Position numbers and translations under genes: made by a program | Assembly (NCBI RefSeq): GCF_000214375.1 | Contig: NC_015578.1 | Coordinates: 620,001 to 684,000 of the forward strand | From: Treponema primitia ZAS-2 | GTDB taxonomy: Bacteria; Spirochaetota; Spirochaetia; Treponematales; Breznakiellaceae | Length of the DNA stretch: 64,000 bases | Direction: 5' to 3' | Shown here: in pieces, positions 1 to 8,895 of the stretch | Numbering within the stretch: position 1 is the first letter of the stretch | Layout: every line of letters starts with the position of its first letter | Notes under the pieces: generated by a model | Seen by the model: the letters and a program-made list of their open reading frames with translations, nothing else | Database searches by the model: none | Told to the model about the DNA's origin: nothing

Positions 1-1621
1 CCACCTTGCCCGCAGCGGTGGCTACCAGGAGTACCGCCAGGGCATCCGGGCAGGGGATGATCCCCCCGGTGATGCCCAGGGAGATCACCCTTCCCCAGGA
101 AAGCTGGGTTTTCGGCATGGTAATCGCCCCCCGGGAAGCGTAGTTGCGGACCGCGCTGAAAAGAAGTTCCCGGGGCTCCTGGACAACGGCGTCGCTTTTT
201 TGGATGAAAGTTTTTTCGCCGAGCTTTCCTATATATTTGATAGTTCTCTCCGACTGGGCCACCACCGCATCCACTGCTCCGGTTTTTATGGCCATTCTGA
301 AAAACTCAGAACGCTGCCGTTCCTGGATAGCCCCGGGAAGCCTGACATGGGCGGAGCAGCCCGGAGAGCAGAGGGTAAAATTTTCCGCCCCCGCAGCCTT
401 AAGGGATTCCTGAAGCTCACTGTCATCCTGGGCAATCATGAGGGCCTCATTCGCCTCCGCCGCCTGTCCGTCAATCAGAATATTCACCGTATCCCGTTCC
501 AGTATCCTGAGGTTGGGGAGCAGGTGCGCATGATCCGTCTCCTTTCCCAGGATCCTTCTGATAAAGCTCCGTATGCCTATACCAATGATGAAAATACCGC
601 AAGCCACGCTTAAGACCGGGACAAACTCCCCGGGTAGAAAAACTTTGGCCGCCGTGGAGGCCAGGAGGCCGAAGCCGTAGATACTTATGGTGTGGGTCAG
701 GGTAAGGACTATACCCAAGCAGAAGGCGTGCAGCACCGTTCCCTGGTTGGCGATCAGGAAGGCCCCCACCAGGGCCTTGCCATGGCCGGGGGTAAAGGCG
801 TGGAGGAAGCCTACACCCAGGGCGAGGATCAAAAGCAGCACAGGAATCCTACGGGATCCCGTGCCCCGGATAAAGTCCATGATCCCGGAACGTTCAAATC
901 CGCTGCGGATAAATTCCCTGATGGCGGCTGTGGATAGGGGGGGCTTCTTTTTTTCAGGGGCCGCGGAGATCGGGAGCAAAGCCGCCGCCCTAGTCCGTTC
1001 AGCAGCCATGGCCGCCGCAAGGGCCGGGTCCAGGGCATACTGCAGCTCAAGTACGTCCTGAAGGAATTCATGCCGCTTTTCGCTCAGGAAAGCTATTTCT
1101 TCCGGGGCATTGTTTACGAGGCTTAAGGAATATACCGCGATTTCCGGGTAAAAAGAAAATTCATAACGCAAATTGCAACGAAGGTATCCGCCCTGATCCA
1201 TTTCTGCTTCCGTGGTTTCTGCCCTGCCTTTTTTAGTAACTAGTGCATATTCCAGGATTATGGTAGAAACTCCGGCGGCGAAATAATCCCATTCAGAGGC
1301 GGTGAAATTTTCAAATGACAGTTTTTCTGTCTTGCCGTCAAAGTCAACCTTCAGGGTTTTCAAAAAAAATTCAGAAAACGCCAGGATATCCTTTTCTTCA
1401 AAAATTTTGTTTTTATCAGGATCCAGAGTTTTTAGAAAGGCTGTACTGAACAGAACCCCGGATGAAATATCAAATTTAAAGTTGACAGTATCCTTGTTTA
1501 CTTCGACCGTGGTTTTTACGGCGATCTCGTCGGCAATGTGCGCAAACAGGGGGAGGGGAAAGGAAATAAACAGCAGCCCAAGAAGGGCCGCAAGTTTTGC
1601 CGAGGGGATCATTTTGTTCAT
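1..1621 (-). CDS. NicO/RcnA-type nickel-cobalt transporter, C-terminus cut by window edge
   Basis: At least 540 residues are visible and the gene runs off the left edge. A signal peptide (about 1-27, ending FPLPLFA) is followed by an extracytoplasmic domain of some 220 residues that carries an EF-hand-like loop (D67-P-D69-K-N71...E75..D78). The NicO signature HAFTPGHGKA begins at residue 274 at the first membrane helix, and the second family motif GGIIPCPDAL starts near residue 519. Known NicO/RcnA proteins move Ni2+ or Co2+ across the inner membrane; direction cannot be read from sequence. A large loop between the helix groups holds a C-x3-C (CSPGC) rather than the His-rich stretch of RcnA. 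The ATG at 1621 overlaps the stop of the ABC fusion gene by 4 bp (ATGA), so it is translationally coupled to it, which supports a metal substrate for the whole operon. Confidence 0.88.
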   Translation of the reverse strand, partial: MNKMIPSAKLAALLGLLFISFPLPLFAHIADEIAVKTTVEVNKDTVNFKFDISSGVLFSTAFLKTLDPDKNKIFEEKDILAFSEFFLKTLKVDFDGKTEKLSFENFTASEWDYFAAGVSTIILEYALVTKKGRAETTEAEMDQGGYLRCNLRYEFSFYPEIAVYSLSLVNNAPEEIAFLSEKRHEFLQDVLELQYALDPALAAAMAAERTRAAALLPISAAPEKKKPPLSTAAIREFIRSGFERSGIMDFIRGTGSRRIPVLLLILALGVGFLHAFTPGHGKALVGAFLIANQGTVLHAFCLGIVLTLTHTISIYGFGLLASTAAKVFLPGEFVPVLSVACGIFIIGIGIRSFIRRILGKETDHAHLLPNLRILERDTVNILIDGQAAEANEALMIAQDDSELQESLKAAGAENFTLCSPGCSAHVRLPGAIQERQRSEFFRMAIKTGAVDAVVAQSERTIKYIGKLGEKTFIQKSDAVVQEPRELLFSAVRNYASRGAITMPKTQLSWGRVISLGITGGIIPCPDALAVLLVATAAGKV

Positions 1622-4248
1622 ACAGTCAGGGCATAACCCGAATCATCCGGTGCAGCCGCAGGAAGCGTCGGGGTCTCCACAGCGGAGATCAATTCTCTGG
1701 TATACCCATGGACGGGATGATGGATTAACTTGTGGGCGTCCGCCTCTTCCACCACCGCCCCTTCATGCATCACCATCAGGCGGTCGCAGAAATGGTAGGC
1801 CAGGGAAAGGTCGTGGGTAATGAAGATGTACCCCATATTGTAACGGCTCCGCAGCTCTTCCATGAGCTTTAACAGTTCCTTGCGCAGGGAAGCGTCCAGC
1901 ATGGAGCTGGGTTCATCGGCTATGATGTACCGGGGTTTGGCCACCACTGCCCGGGCAAAGGAGAGACGCTGCCGCTGTCCTCCGGAAAGCTCATTTGGGG
2001 TCCGCCTCAGGAAGGCGTCGCTATAGGGAAGATGCACATCCTGCAATGCGGCGTGGACCCGCTCCTTCATCTCCTCCTGGGTGTATCCTCCCTCAATAAC
2101 CATGGGTTCCGCCGCAATATCGAAGAGAGTTTTATTATTATGCAGGGACTGATAGGGATCCTGAAAAACCAGGTGTATCTTCCGGGCTGCCCTTGCGCGT
2201 TCCGCTCCCTTCATCAGGTGCAGGGCTTCTCCGTTCAGGAATATTTCCCCGCCATCGGGCTTTTCCAGGCCCATGATGAGCCGGCTTACAGTGGTCTTGC
2301 CTGAGCCGCTGCCCCCTATGAGACCCAGAACTTCTCCGGGCCGCAGGGTAAAGGAAACATCCTGTACCGCATGGATGGGCGCAGAAGCCTTCTTGAAGAG
2401 CCCCTGCCTTGAGTAAAAGGTTTTGGAAAGGGATCGGACTACCAAGGCCTCCTTTAGAAGCCCGGCCTCTTTCAGAGGTCCGGTTTCTGAAGGAATATCG
2501 GATTCCACAGAAAGTTTTACTGTCGTAGCTATTCTTTCTGTTCCGAAATTCTGATCCCGTACCCAGGTCTTGGGCTGATCCAGCCGAGGGAAGTTGTTGA
2601 AAAGACTGGCGGTGTGGAAATGACGGTGATGCTGATAGACCTCAGCCATGGAACCGTAGTCAACAAACTCTCCTTTGTACATCACTGCTAGGCTGTCGCT
2701 GTAGTTCATTGCCAGGGGCAGATCGTGGGTGATGAGGATGATGGAAATGGATAGCCGATCCTTCAGTTCCATCAGTAGATCCAGGATGCTTTTTTGGACC
2801 AGCACATCCAGCCCTGTGGTGGGTTCATCCGCAATGAGGATGTCCGGGTTATTCGCCAGGGCCATGGCGATTACAATCCGCTGCTTCATGCCCCCGGAAA
2901 GCTCATGGTTATAGCAATCCTGCCGGGACTGGTCTATCCCCACAAAGTCCAGGAGCCGGGCTACCTGGGCATTTTCTTCCTGGCGGGGTACTTTCCGGTG
3001 TATCCTGATGGCTTCGATTAACTGCTTTCGCAGGGAAACTACCGGGTTCAGAGTATTCATGGCGTTCTGGGGCACATAGGCGATGGTTTTTCCCCGGATG
3101 GTGAGGATCTTCATCTTTCCTGCCAGGAGCATATTTTCCCCGTGGATAAAGACCGATCCGCCGGTAAGTTCCGCAGGGTGGCGCAGGAGCCCTAGGATGG
3201 TCATGGCCAGGGTCGTCTTGCCGCACCCCGATTCCCCCACGATCCCCAGCACTTCTTTTTTTCGCAGGGTCAGGGAGGTCCCGGAAACGGCGAGGTATTC
3301 ATCATGACCGGTGTTGTAGCACACACTAATATTGTTCAGAACTAAGGGTAGTGATTCTGCGGTTCTTTCACCGGCATCCTGTTCCCGGGATTTTTTGAAG
3401 GAACCGTAGGAAGAGTACAGAGTCCCCCGCTTCCCGGCCAGGGAAAACCCGATCAGGGAAAAGGAAAGGCAGGAAAGGCTTATGAGGAGCCCTGGGGGGA
3501 GTACCCAGTAAACCCATGCGCCGGTGAGGAAGGCTGCCCGGGTATTGGCAAAGAAGAGCATACTCCCCCAGCTTTTGGAAATCGGGTCCCCCAAGCCAAG
3601 AAAGCTCAGGGATGATTCGATCAGGATGGCGCTCTGGGCCACCAGGACGAACTGGGGCACTATGAGGGGCATCAGATCCGGCAGGGTATGGCGCAAAATT
3701 ATCTTCCAGGACTTTTCCCCCATGGCCCGGGCGGCGTCTATATAGCCGCAGTTCCGGGTTTTCATAACCTGGGACCGCAGTTCCCGGCAGGGATGGGCCC
3801 ACATGACCAGGGAAATTACCAGGATCTGGGTTCCCATGCCCGGGCCGAGGAACACTCCCAGGACTATGACCAGGGGGAGGAAGGGCAGGGACATGATCAA
3901 GTCCACCACCCGCATGATGATCCGGTCCAGGCCGCCCCCGAAGTAACCGGAAGCCAGGGCGGCGATCACCGCCACCGCGGTGGCGTAAAAGGCGGCGAAA
4001 AGGCCCACGGAAAGGGAGATTCTGCCTCCGTACATCAGCTCGGAAAGGAGATCGTGCCCCACATCGTTACAGCCCAGGATGTGGGCGGAATCGGGTTTTT
4101 CAAAGGGAGTGCCGCTGCGCTCAAAGGGATTGTAAGGCGCCACTATCGGCGCAAGGATACTGACTCCGCCTATGATCGACAGGAGCAGGGCTCCCAAAAG
4201 GCCTAAACGGTATTCGGGGCGGCATAAACGAAGAAGGAACTTTTTCAT
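1618..4248 (-). CDS. Fused Dpp/Opp/Nik-type ABC importer: permease (DppC) + two ATPases (DppD, DppF)
   Basis: An 876-residue protein joins three subunits that are normally separate. Residues 1-275 are a DppC/NikC permease with the EAA loop (YIDAARAMGEKSW, about 169-181). Residues 300-560 are an ATPase with Walker A GESGCGKTT, signature LSGGMKQR and Walker B ILIADEPTTGLD. After a 40-residue linker, residues 601-876 are a second ATPase (GGSGSGKTT, LSGGQRQR, YIIADEPSSMLD). All catalytic motifs are intact. The start at 4248 is chosen over an upstream in-frame ATG because MKKFLLRL begins the permease and overlaps the DppB stop by 4 bp (ATGA). The family imports peptides, nickel or metal-metallophore complexes; neighbours (NicO, nitrogenase-like genes) favour a metal or metal chelate, by inference. 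No solute-binding protein is present here. Confidence 0.93.
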   Translation of the reverse strand: MKKFLLRLCRPEYRLGLLGALLLSIIGGVSILAPIVAPYNPFERSGTPFEKPDSAHILGCNDVGHDLLSELMYGGRISLSVGLFAAFYATAVAVIAALASGYFGGGLDRIIMRVVDLIMSLPFLPLVIVLGVFLGPGMGTQILVISLVMWAHPCRELRSQVMKTRNCGYIDAARAMGEKSWKIILRHTLPDLMPLIVPQFVLVAQSAILIESSLSFLGLGDPISKSWGSMLFFANTRAAFLTGAWVYWVLPPGLLISLSCLSFSLIGFSLAGKRGTLYSSYGSFKKSREQDAGERTAESLPLVLNNISVCYNTGHDEYLAVSGTSLTLRKKEVLGIVGESGCGKTTLAMTILGLLRHPAELTGGSVFIHGENMLLAGKMKILTIRGKTIAYVPQNAMNTLNPVVSLRKQLIEAIRIHRKVPRQEENAQVARLLDFVGIDQSRQDCYNHELSGGMKQRIVIAMALANNPDILIADEPTTGLDVLVQKSILDLLMELKDRLSISIILITHDLPLAMNYSDSLAVMYKGEFVDYGSMAEVYQHHRHFHTASLFNNFPRLDQPKTWVRDQNFGTERIATTVKLSVESDIPSETGPLKEAGLLKEALVVRSLSKTFYSRQGLFKKASAPIHAVQDVSFTLRPGEVLGLIGGSGSGKTTVSRLIMGLEKPDGGEIFLNGEALHLMKGAERARAARKIHLVFQDPYQSLHNNKTLFDIAAEPMVIEGGYTQEEMKERVHAALQDVHLPYSDAFLRRTPNELSGGQRQRLSFARAVVAKPRYIIADEPSSMLDASLRKELLKLMEELRSRYNMGYIFITHDLSLAYHFCDRLMVMHEGAVVEEADAHKLIHHPVHGYTRELISAVETPTLPAAAPDDSGYALTV

Positions 4249-5225
4249 GCTTCCACCACCTGGCGCCTGACCCGGGGGTCCAGCAGGGGATACCCCAAAT
4301 CGGCTATGAGGTTGCAAATCAGGATACTTACCGAAATGACCAGGAAACTGCCCTGCAAAAGGTTGTAGTCCCGGGCTCGGACGCTTTCATAGATGGTGTT
4401 CCCAATGCCGGGATAGGAAAACACGGTTTCCACCACCGCGGCGCCCCCTACCATAGCCCCGAGCCCGGACATCAGGTTGGTGTAAATGGGGAGTATGGCG
4501 TTTCTCAGGGCGTGGGTAAAGAGTATCTTCTTTTCCCTGAGCCCCTTGGCGTGGGCCAGGAGTATATAATCATCCTCCATGGCGATGACCATGGCAGACC
4601 GGGTGGTCAGGTACATGGACCCGGTCTTGGCGATGGTCAGGGTCATCACCGGCATGATCAGGTGGCGTATCACCTCTATCAGGTACTTCCCCGTGCCGGG
4701 AACCGCCCCGATAGAGTAGGCCCCGAAGGAAGGCAGCCAGCCCAGGGCAGCGGAAAACAGGGTGATCAGGAGCATGGCCACCCAGAAGGGGGGCACGGAT
4801 CCCAAGAGCATCACCACAAACAGGGACCCCAGATCGCGGGATCCTCCCCGTTTCCAGGCGCCTATAACCCCGATTACCACCCCCAAGGTCGCGCTGATCA
4901 GGAGGGATATCCCCATGAGGAGTAGGGTCCAGGGCAGCCGATATTTCAGTATGTCCCATACCGGGCGGCCGTAAATCACCGAAAGCCCCAAATTTCCCCG
5001 GAAAACGCCCAGAATATAGTTTTTAAACTGGGTCATGACCGGGAGATCAAGCTCAAATTCGTGGAGTACCTGCTGAATCTGCTCCTGGGACATGGACTGT
5101 ATATCCGCACCAACAATCAGATAGTTCGCCGGGCTTCCCGGGGCTATTCGGGGAAGGGCGAAATTCAGAACCAATATACAGGCCAGTACCACTAGGTACT
5201 GGCAAATGGTTTTAACGTAGACCAT
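4245..5225 (-). CDS. ABC importer permease, DppB/NikB type
   Basis: 326 residues, about six membrane helices, with the conserved N-terminal motif PRIAPGSPANYL and a C-terminal EAA loop (LLAHAKGLREKK...HALRNAILP). It forms the transmembrane dimer with the permease half of the following fusion protein in the inner membrane. The start at 5225 is preferred to an upstream ATG (5261) because an AGGA ribosome site lies just before it and MVYVKTICQYLVVL starts the first helix. It is the first gene of a coupled operon (DppB, DppC-D-F fusion, NicO) read away from the nitrogenase-like operon. The 185-bp divergent spacer carries TTAG/CTAA dyads. Confidence 0.93.
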   Translation of the reverse strand: MVYVKTICQYLVVLACILVLNFALPRIAPGSPANYLIVGADIQSMSQEQIQQVLHEFELDLPVMTQFKNYILGVFRGNLGLSVIYGRPVWDILKYRLPWTLLLMGISLLISATLGVVIGVIGAWKRGGSRDLGSLFVVMLLGSVPPFWVAMLLITLFSAALGWLPSFGAYSIGAVPGTGKYLIEVIRHLIMPVMTLTIAKTGSMYLTTRSAMVIAMEDDYILLAHAKGLREKKILFTHALRNAILPIYTNLMSGLGAMVGGAAVVETVFSYPGIGNTIYESVRARDYNLLQGSFLVISVSILICNLIADLGYPLLDPRVRRQVVEA

Positions 5226-5240
5226 AATACATCCTTTTAT

Positions 5241-5400
5241 GTTAGTAATTTCTAACAACAAAGTACTTTATACAGAATAATATTAGTTGTCAATAACATA
5301 ATTAGCTAAAACTAACTATTTTTGCCAAAATCGGTAAAAAGCCCTTGCGCTAATAGAAACAATATATTACTGTAGTCTAACAAAATTAACTTAGACTAAC
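5241..5400. promoter_or_regulatory. Divergent promoter region with TTAG/CTAA dyads (putative metalloregulator operators)
   Basis: The AT-rich spacer between the ABC operon and the nitrogenase-like operon holds TTAG-N6-CTAA at 5242-5255 and again at 5302-5315, TTAG-A-CTAA at 5391-5399, and an inverted repeat AGTCTAA/TTAGACT (5374-5380, 5391-5397). The TTAG-N1-CTAA core resembles the centre of DtxR/IdeR-type boxes, and treponemes have a DtxR-family regulator (TroR). The last site abuts the ribosome site of the H gene, as expected of a repressor site. The regulator assignment is inference. Confidence 0.5.
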
Positions 5401-5410
5401 AGGAGAGGCG

Positions 5411-6178
5411 ATGAAAAAGATAGCTATATATGGAAAGGGAGGAATAGGTAAATCCACCACGGTTTCCAACCTTTCGGCGGCCCTTTCTATGGAAGGGTTT
5501 AGGGTTATGCAGATAGGCTGCGACCCCAAGGCGGATTCCACCAGGAATCTTACGGGCGGGAAAAGCATCCCCACGGTTTTGGATGTGCTGCGGGGAAAAA
5601 AAGATTCCATAGTCCTGGAGGACTTGGTCCACCCGGGGTTTAACGGGATCTTCTGCGTGGAGGCCGGCGGCCCGACCCCCGGTATAGGCTGTGCCGGACG
5701 GGGCATCATCGCCGCCTTTGAAAAACTGGAAGAGCTTAAAGCCTACGAAATCTGCAAACCCGATATCGTACTCTACGATGTCCTGGGGGATGTGGTCTGC
5801 GGGGGCTTTGCCATGCCCATGCGGGAAGGCTACGCTGACGAAGTACTTATCGTAAGTTCCGGGGAGATGATGGCCCTCTATGCGGCCTACAACATTGCCC
5901 AGGCGGTAAAGAATTTCGCCGGCCGCAGTTATGCTACCCTGACCGGCATCATCCTGAACCGGCGTAACATCGAAAATGAACGGGCCCTGGTAGAAAAAGC
6001 CGCCGGGGAAATCGGCACGGACATTATCGGGGAGATCCCCCGGTGTTCCCTGGTGCAGGACGCGGAAGCCCAGGGGAAAACAGTGCTGGAACTCTTTCCT
6101 GAGAGCGAAATGAGCGGGACCTACCGTTCCCTGGGGATACTCCTTGCGGGAGAAACCCTTCAGGCGGCGGCATCATGA
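5411..6178 (+). CDS. Nitrogenase iron-protein-like ATPase (NifH-like, Nfl type)
   Basis: 255 residues, slightly shorter than NifH. It has the P-loop GKGGIGKST (about 9-17), switch residues CDPKADST, and both cluster cysteines in family context: [13 protein letters not shown] and [14 protein letters not shown], so a homodimer should hold one bridging [4Fe-4S] cluster and pass electrons with ATP hydrolysis. The Arg of CAGRG, ADP-ribosylated in NifH, is kept. NifH-like proteins also serve dark-operative tetrapyrrole reductases, Ni-sirohydrochlorin cyclase (CfbC) and methylthio-alkane reductase. The ATG at 5411 follows AGGAG. The stop overlaps the next ATG by 4 bp (ATGA). The absence of nifB/E/N nearby and the partner subunits below argue against N2 fixation by this operon. 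Confidence 0.92.
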   Translation: MKKIAIYGKGGIGKSTTVSNLSAALSMEGFRVMQIGCDPKADSTRNLTGGKSIPTVLDVLRGKKDSIVLEDLVHPGFNGIFCVEAGGPTPGIGCAGRGIIAAFEKLEELKAYEICKPDIVLYDVLGDVVCGGFAMPMREGYADEVLIVSSGEMMALYAAYNIAQAVKNFAGRSYATLTGIILNRRNIENERALVEKAAGEIGTDIIGEIPRCSLVQDAEAQGKTVLELFPESEMSGTYRSLGILLAGETLQAAAS

Positions 6179-7572
6179 CCGATGCATTGTTCAATGGCTC
6201 TTCCGCAGCCAATTTTTATACCGACGAACTTCCCATTTCGGAACTTGTCGCCGATGCCGATCGGGTTTTAGGGACCGACGCATCCCGGGCGACCCTGCAT
6301 TATTGTTCCCCCGCCCACGGCGGTTGGGGGGTGGTGAAGGTCGCCCTTACGGTTCCCGAAACCTTTTTGCTCTTTGTCTGCCCTGCTGCCTGCGGCCGCC
6401 ATGGCGCAATCGCTTCCATAGAACAGGGGTACCGGAAAAAGATAGGTTACCTCTGCATCACTGACAATGAAATTGTTCTGGGGGGCTACGAGGAGGAAAT
6501 CGAACGGGCTGTGCGGGAGCTGATGGAAAGGGTGAAGCCCCGGCCAAGGGCGCTTATTATCTTTGTAAGCTGCATTGACGATCTCCTGGGAACCGATTAT
6601 ACCACTGCCCTGGCGCGGATGGAAGCGGAACACCACATTCCTGTTAAGCTTGCCCGGATGAACCCCATCAGCATGGACAGTAAACTGCCCCCGGGAATAC
6701 GGGTACAGAAATCAATGTACGAACTGCTCCCTTCCCCTGTGGAAAAAGACCGGAGCATCCTTCTTATGGGTGCTTACCGGCCCCCTACCCAAACATCGGA
6801 ACTGGCGAAGCTTCTGAAACACTACGGCTTCGGCCCCATCCGGCACCCCGAATACTGCACGGATTTTGATTCCTTTACGGAATTTTCCCGAAGCGCAGCA
6901 TCCCTCGTCGTGAGGCCCGAAGGCAGGGCCGCCGCAGAGGATCTCCGGGAAAGGCTGGGCATACCTGAGTTCAGGGCTTTCATGGCCTTTGACAGGGAAA
7001 CTATTTTTGAACGCTACCGGGGCATCATTGCCTTTCTGGAATCCCTGAACCATCCCGGGGAAACGAAGGATTATTCCCCAAGCCGGGAATCTATGGAAGC
7101 CTGGTTCAAACCCTTTATCGAAGCCCTGGAAGCCAGGGAAGCCGAAGCCCGAACTGCCCTGGCCGGCGCAAGCATCGCCCTTGACACCTCAGTAACCATA
7201 GCTCCCTTCAGTCTGGCCTTAGCTTTGGTCAAGAGCGGCCTTAATGTTACCCGGATCTATACCAGCCAGCTCCCGGGGTTTGAAAAGCCCCATCTGGAGG
7301 AACTGGCCCGGATCAAGGGTGATATTATGGTGGCCAGCCCCAACCATGTACGGAAGTACGGCCTCCGCTCCACCACCGCCCGGGCGGATATAGCCCTGGG
7401 CTTTGAGGCGGGGTACGCTACTTCCGCCCCCATCACTGTTCCTGTCGCTTTTGATGAACAGTTATACGGTTTTGAAGGCTATACCATGGTTCTGGAAGCA
7501 ATACTCAAAAGTGTTGCTGTGGGCAAATCGGATCTGCGTCAGCAGGTCAAGGATTACGGTCTGGTGGTGTAA
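6175..7572 (+). CDS. Nitrogenase component 1 alpha-like subunit (NflD type)
   Basis: 465 residues of the oxidoreductase/nitrogenase component 1 family. Three cysteines fit the NifD positions that hold the bridging cluster: Cys44 (HYCSPAHGG), Cys69 or Cys73 ([11 protein letters not shown]) and Cys133 ([11 protein letters not shown]). The regions where NifD carries the FeMo-cofactor ligands Cys275 and His442 show neither residue (SLVVRPEG and YGFEGY instead), so the active site should differ from N2-reducing enzymes. This ligand pattern is like that of protochlorophyllide reductase and other [4Fe-4S] homologues. It is translationally coupled to the H gene (ATGA overlap). The substrate is unknown; options are a tetrapyrrole, a thio-organic compound or a novel metallocofactor. 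Confidence 0.88.
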   Translation: MTDALFNGSSAANFYTDELPISELVADADRVLGTDASRATLHYCSPAHGGWGVVKVALTVPETFLLFVCPAACGRHGAIASIEQGYRKKIGYLCITDNEIVLGGYEEEIERAVRELMERVKPRPRALIIFVSCIDDLLGTDYTTALARMEAEHHIPVKLARMNPISMDSKLPPGIRVQKSMYELLPSPVEKDRSILLMGAYRPPTQTSELAKLLKHYGFGPIRHPEYCTDFDSFTEFSRSAASLVVRPEGRAAAEDLRERLGIPEFRAFMAFDRETIFERYRGIIAFLESLNHPGETKDYSPSRESMEAWFKPFIEALEAREAEARTALAGASIALDTSVTIAPFSLALALVKSGLNVTRIYTSQLPGFEKPHLEELARIKGDIMVASPNHVRKYGLRSTTARADIALGFEAGYATSAPITVPVAFDEQLYGFEGYTMVLEAILKSVAVGKSDLRQQVKDYGLVV

Positions 7573-7671
7573 GCCACCGCATATAGCACATATCATAGTG
7601 GAGTTATGCGAAACTTTGTTTCGCTTCGATTAGACTGTGCGGCATTCGCCGCACTAGGACAGGAGTTATTT
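7573..7671 (+). promoter_or_regulatory. D-K spacer with two strong hairpins
   Basis: The 99-bp gap inside an otherwise coupled operon contains GCGAAAC-TTT-GTTTCGC (7608-7624) and GTGCGGC-ATTC-GCCGCAC (7637-7654), each a perfect 7-bp stem. The AGGAG site of the K gene follows at about 7661-7665. Neither hairpin has a U-tract, so RNA stability or differential expression of D and K is more likely than termination. An alternative start at 7606 would place both hairpins in coding sequence but has a poorly spaced ribosome site. Confidence 0.5.
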
Positions 7672-8895
7672 ATGGCGCAGATGTTGTATTCATTGCCTCC
7701 CCTGGCCCCGGATTATTCCGGTGTGGCTTCGATTTTTCATGACCTGGGGGCTCTCACTATTATCCACGATGCATCGGGCTGTACCGGCACCTATACTGGG
7801 TACGATGAACCCCGCTGGTTCGGCAGCACGAGTCCTACCTTCAGTTCCGGCCTTCGGGATATGGACGCCATCATGGGGGAAGATGAAAAACTTCTGGAGA
7901 AGATAGAGGCAGCGCTAAAGACAACCGGGGCGCCCTGGGTAGTAATAGTGGGGAGTCCCGTACCCATGGTGGTCGGATTTGATTTCAGGGGCTTCGCTTC
8001 CCTGATTGAACATCGGCTCGGGGTTCCGGCCTTTGGGTTTCCTACCAACGGACTTGGGTATTATGACAAGGGGCAGCGTGACGCCTACCTTGCCATCGCA
8101 GGACGGTTTCTGAAGGACGCCCCGGTAAAAAATCCCCGGAGGGTCAACATTCTTGGCGCCTCGGTCTTGGACGGTTTTGATGATGCCACCCTGGATATGA
8201 TGGAAGGTTTTCTTAATGACGCCGGATTGGAGCTGGGCGCGATCTGGGGCGCCCGATCCGGTCGGGAAGCTCTTGGGGATTCCGGCGGAGCCGGGGCTAA
8301 CTGGGTGGTAAGCGCCGCCGCCCTTCCCCTGGCCCGGTTTTTACAGACCCGGTTCGGTACTCCTTTTACCATGGGCTTTCCCGTGGGAAAACAGGAGAGC
8401 AGCCGTATTCTTTCTGCTCTTAGTAATTATATCGATGGAAAGACCGTTGACCCTAAAAACAGTATCCCTGATACGTCAAAACAAACCAGTGAAGCCGGCA
8501 CAATAATTATCGGGGAACCTGTATTTTGCAGTTCCCTCCGGGTATATCTGGAGGATGAATACGGCGGCGAGCCGGTTCGGATAGGGACCTTCTTTGAGGA
8601 AGGAAAAGAACTGCTCGGTCCGGGGGACTGTTTTTTTGGGGGTGAACTTGAGGCAGAACAATTCTTTGCCAAGCCGGGGCTTAAACGGGTGATTGCCGAT
8701 CCGATCATAGAGGATCTTCTGCCGGGAAATGCTTCCATTGAATTTATTCCACTTCCCCATCGGGCGATCTCAGGCCGTATTTACGAAGAAAGCCGGTCCC
8801 TGTGGGCACTACTTGCAACGCCGACTTTAGTCGGAAAGTTCCCCGCGCAGTGCAAGTCATTGGCGGTCACGGATTGTTTGGCAGTTCCAGGGTAA
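7672..8895 (+). CDS. Nitrogenase component 1 beta-like subunit (NflK type), C-terminal tail encoded by a repeat
   Basis: 407 residues from the ATG at 7672 (AGGAG six bases upstream; an earlier in-frame ATG at 7606 is less likely). Only one cysteine, Cys37 in HDASGCTGTY, matches a NifK cluster ligand; the positions of beta-Cys70 and beta-Cys153 have none (PVPMVVGFDF at the latter). With the D subunit this gives three plus one Cys, enough for a [4Fe-4S] cluster but not for an eight-iron P-cluster. The natural end seems to be near IYEESRSLW; the last 29 residues come from a palindromic repeat (8808-8857) and its flank, and the stop overlaps the convergent HMA-like gene by 29 bp. Confidence 0.85.
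   Translation: MAQMLYSLPPLAPDYSGVASIFHDLGALTIIHDASGCTGTYTGYDEPRWFGSTSPTFSSGLRDMDAIMGEDEKLLEKIEAALKTTGAPWVVIVGSPVPMVVGFDFRGFASLIEHRLGVPAFGFPTNGLGYYDKGQRDAYLAIAGRFLKDAPVKNPRRVNILGASVLDGFDDATLDMMEGFLNDAGLELGAIWGARSGREALGDSGGAGANWVVSAAALPLARFLQTRFGTPFTMGFPVGKQESSRILSALSNYIDGKTVDPKNSIPDTSKQTSEAGTIIIGEPVFCSSLRVYLEDEYGGEPVRIGTFFEEGKELLGPGDCFFGGELEAEQFFAKPGLKRVIADPIIEDLLPGNASIEFIPLPHRAISGRIYEESRSLWALLATPTLVGKFPAQCKSLAVTDCLAVPG
8808..8857. repeat. Dispersed palindromic repeat, long form, inside the NflK reading frame
   Basis: The ends ACTTGCA (8811-8817) and TGCAAGT (8851-8857) are inverted, and the centre is a hairpin CCGACT-TT-AGTCGG (8821-8834) followed by AGTTCCCCGCGCAG. The same sequence, with or without the central hairpin, recurs at 19401-19425, 42685-42712 and 54527-54574. 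The element adds an LATPTLVGKFPAQ peptide to the K subunit. Confidence 0.75.

Noticed and set aside
5411-8895. A true molybdenum nitrogenase
   Set aside because: Cofactor ligands of NifD and two of three NifK cluster cysteines are missing, and no nifB, nifE or nifN is nearby.
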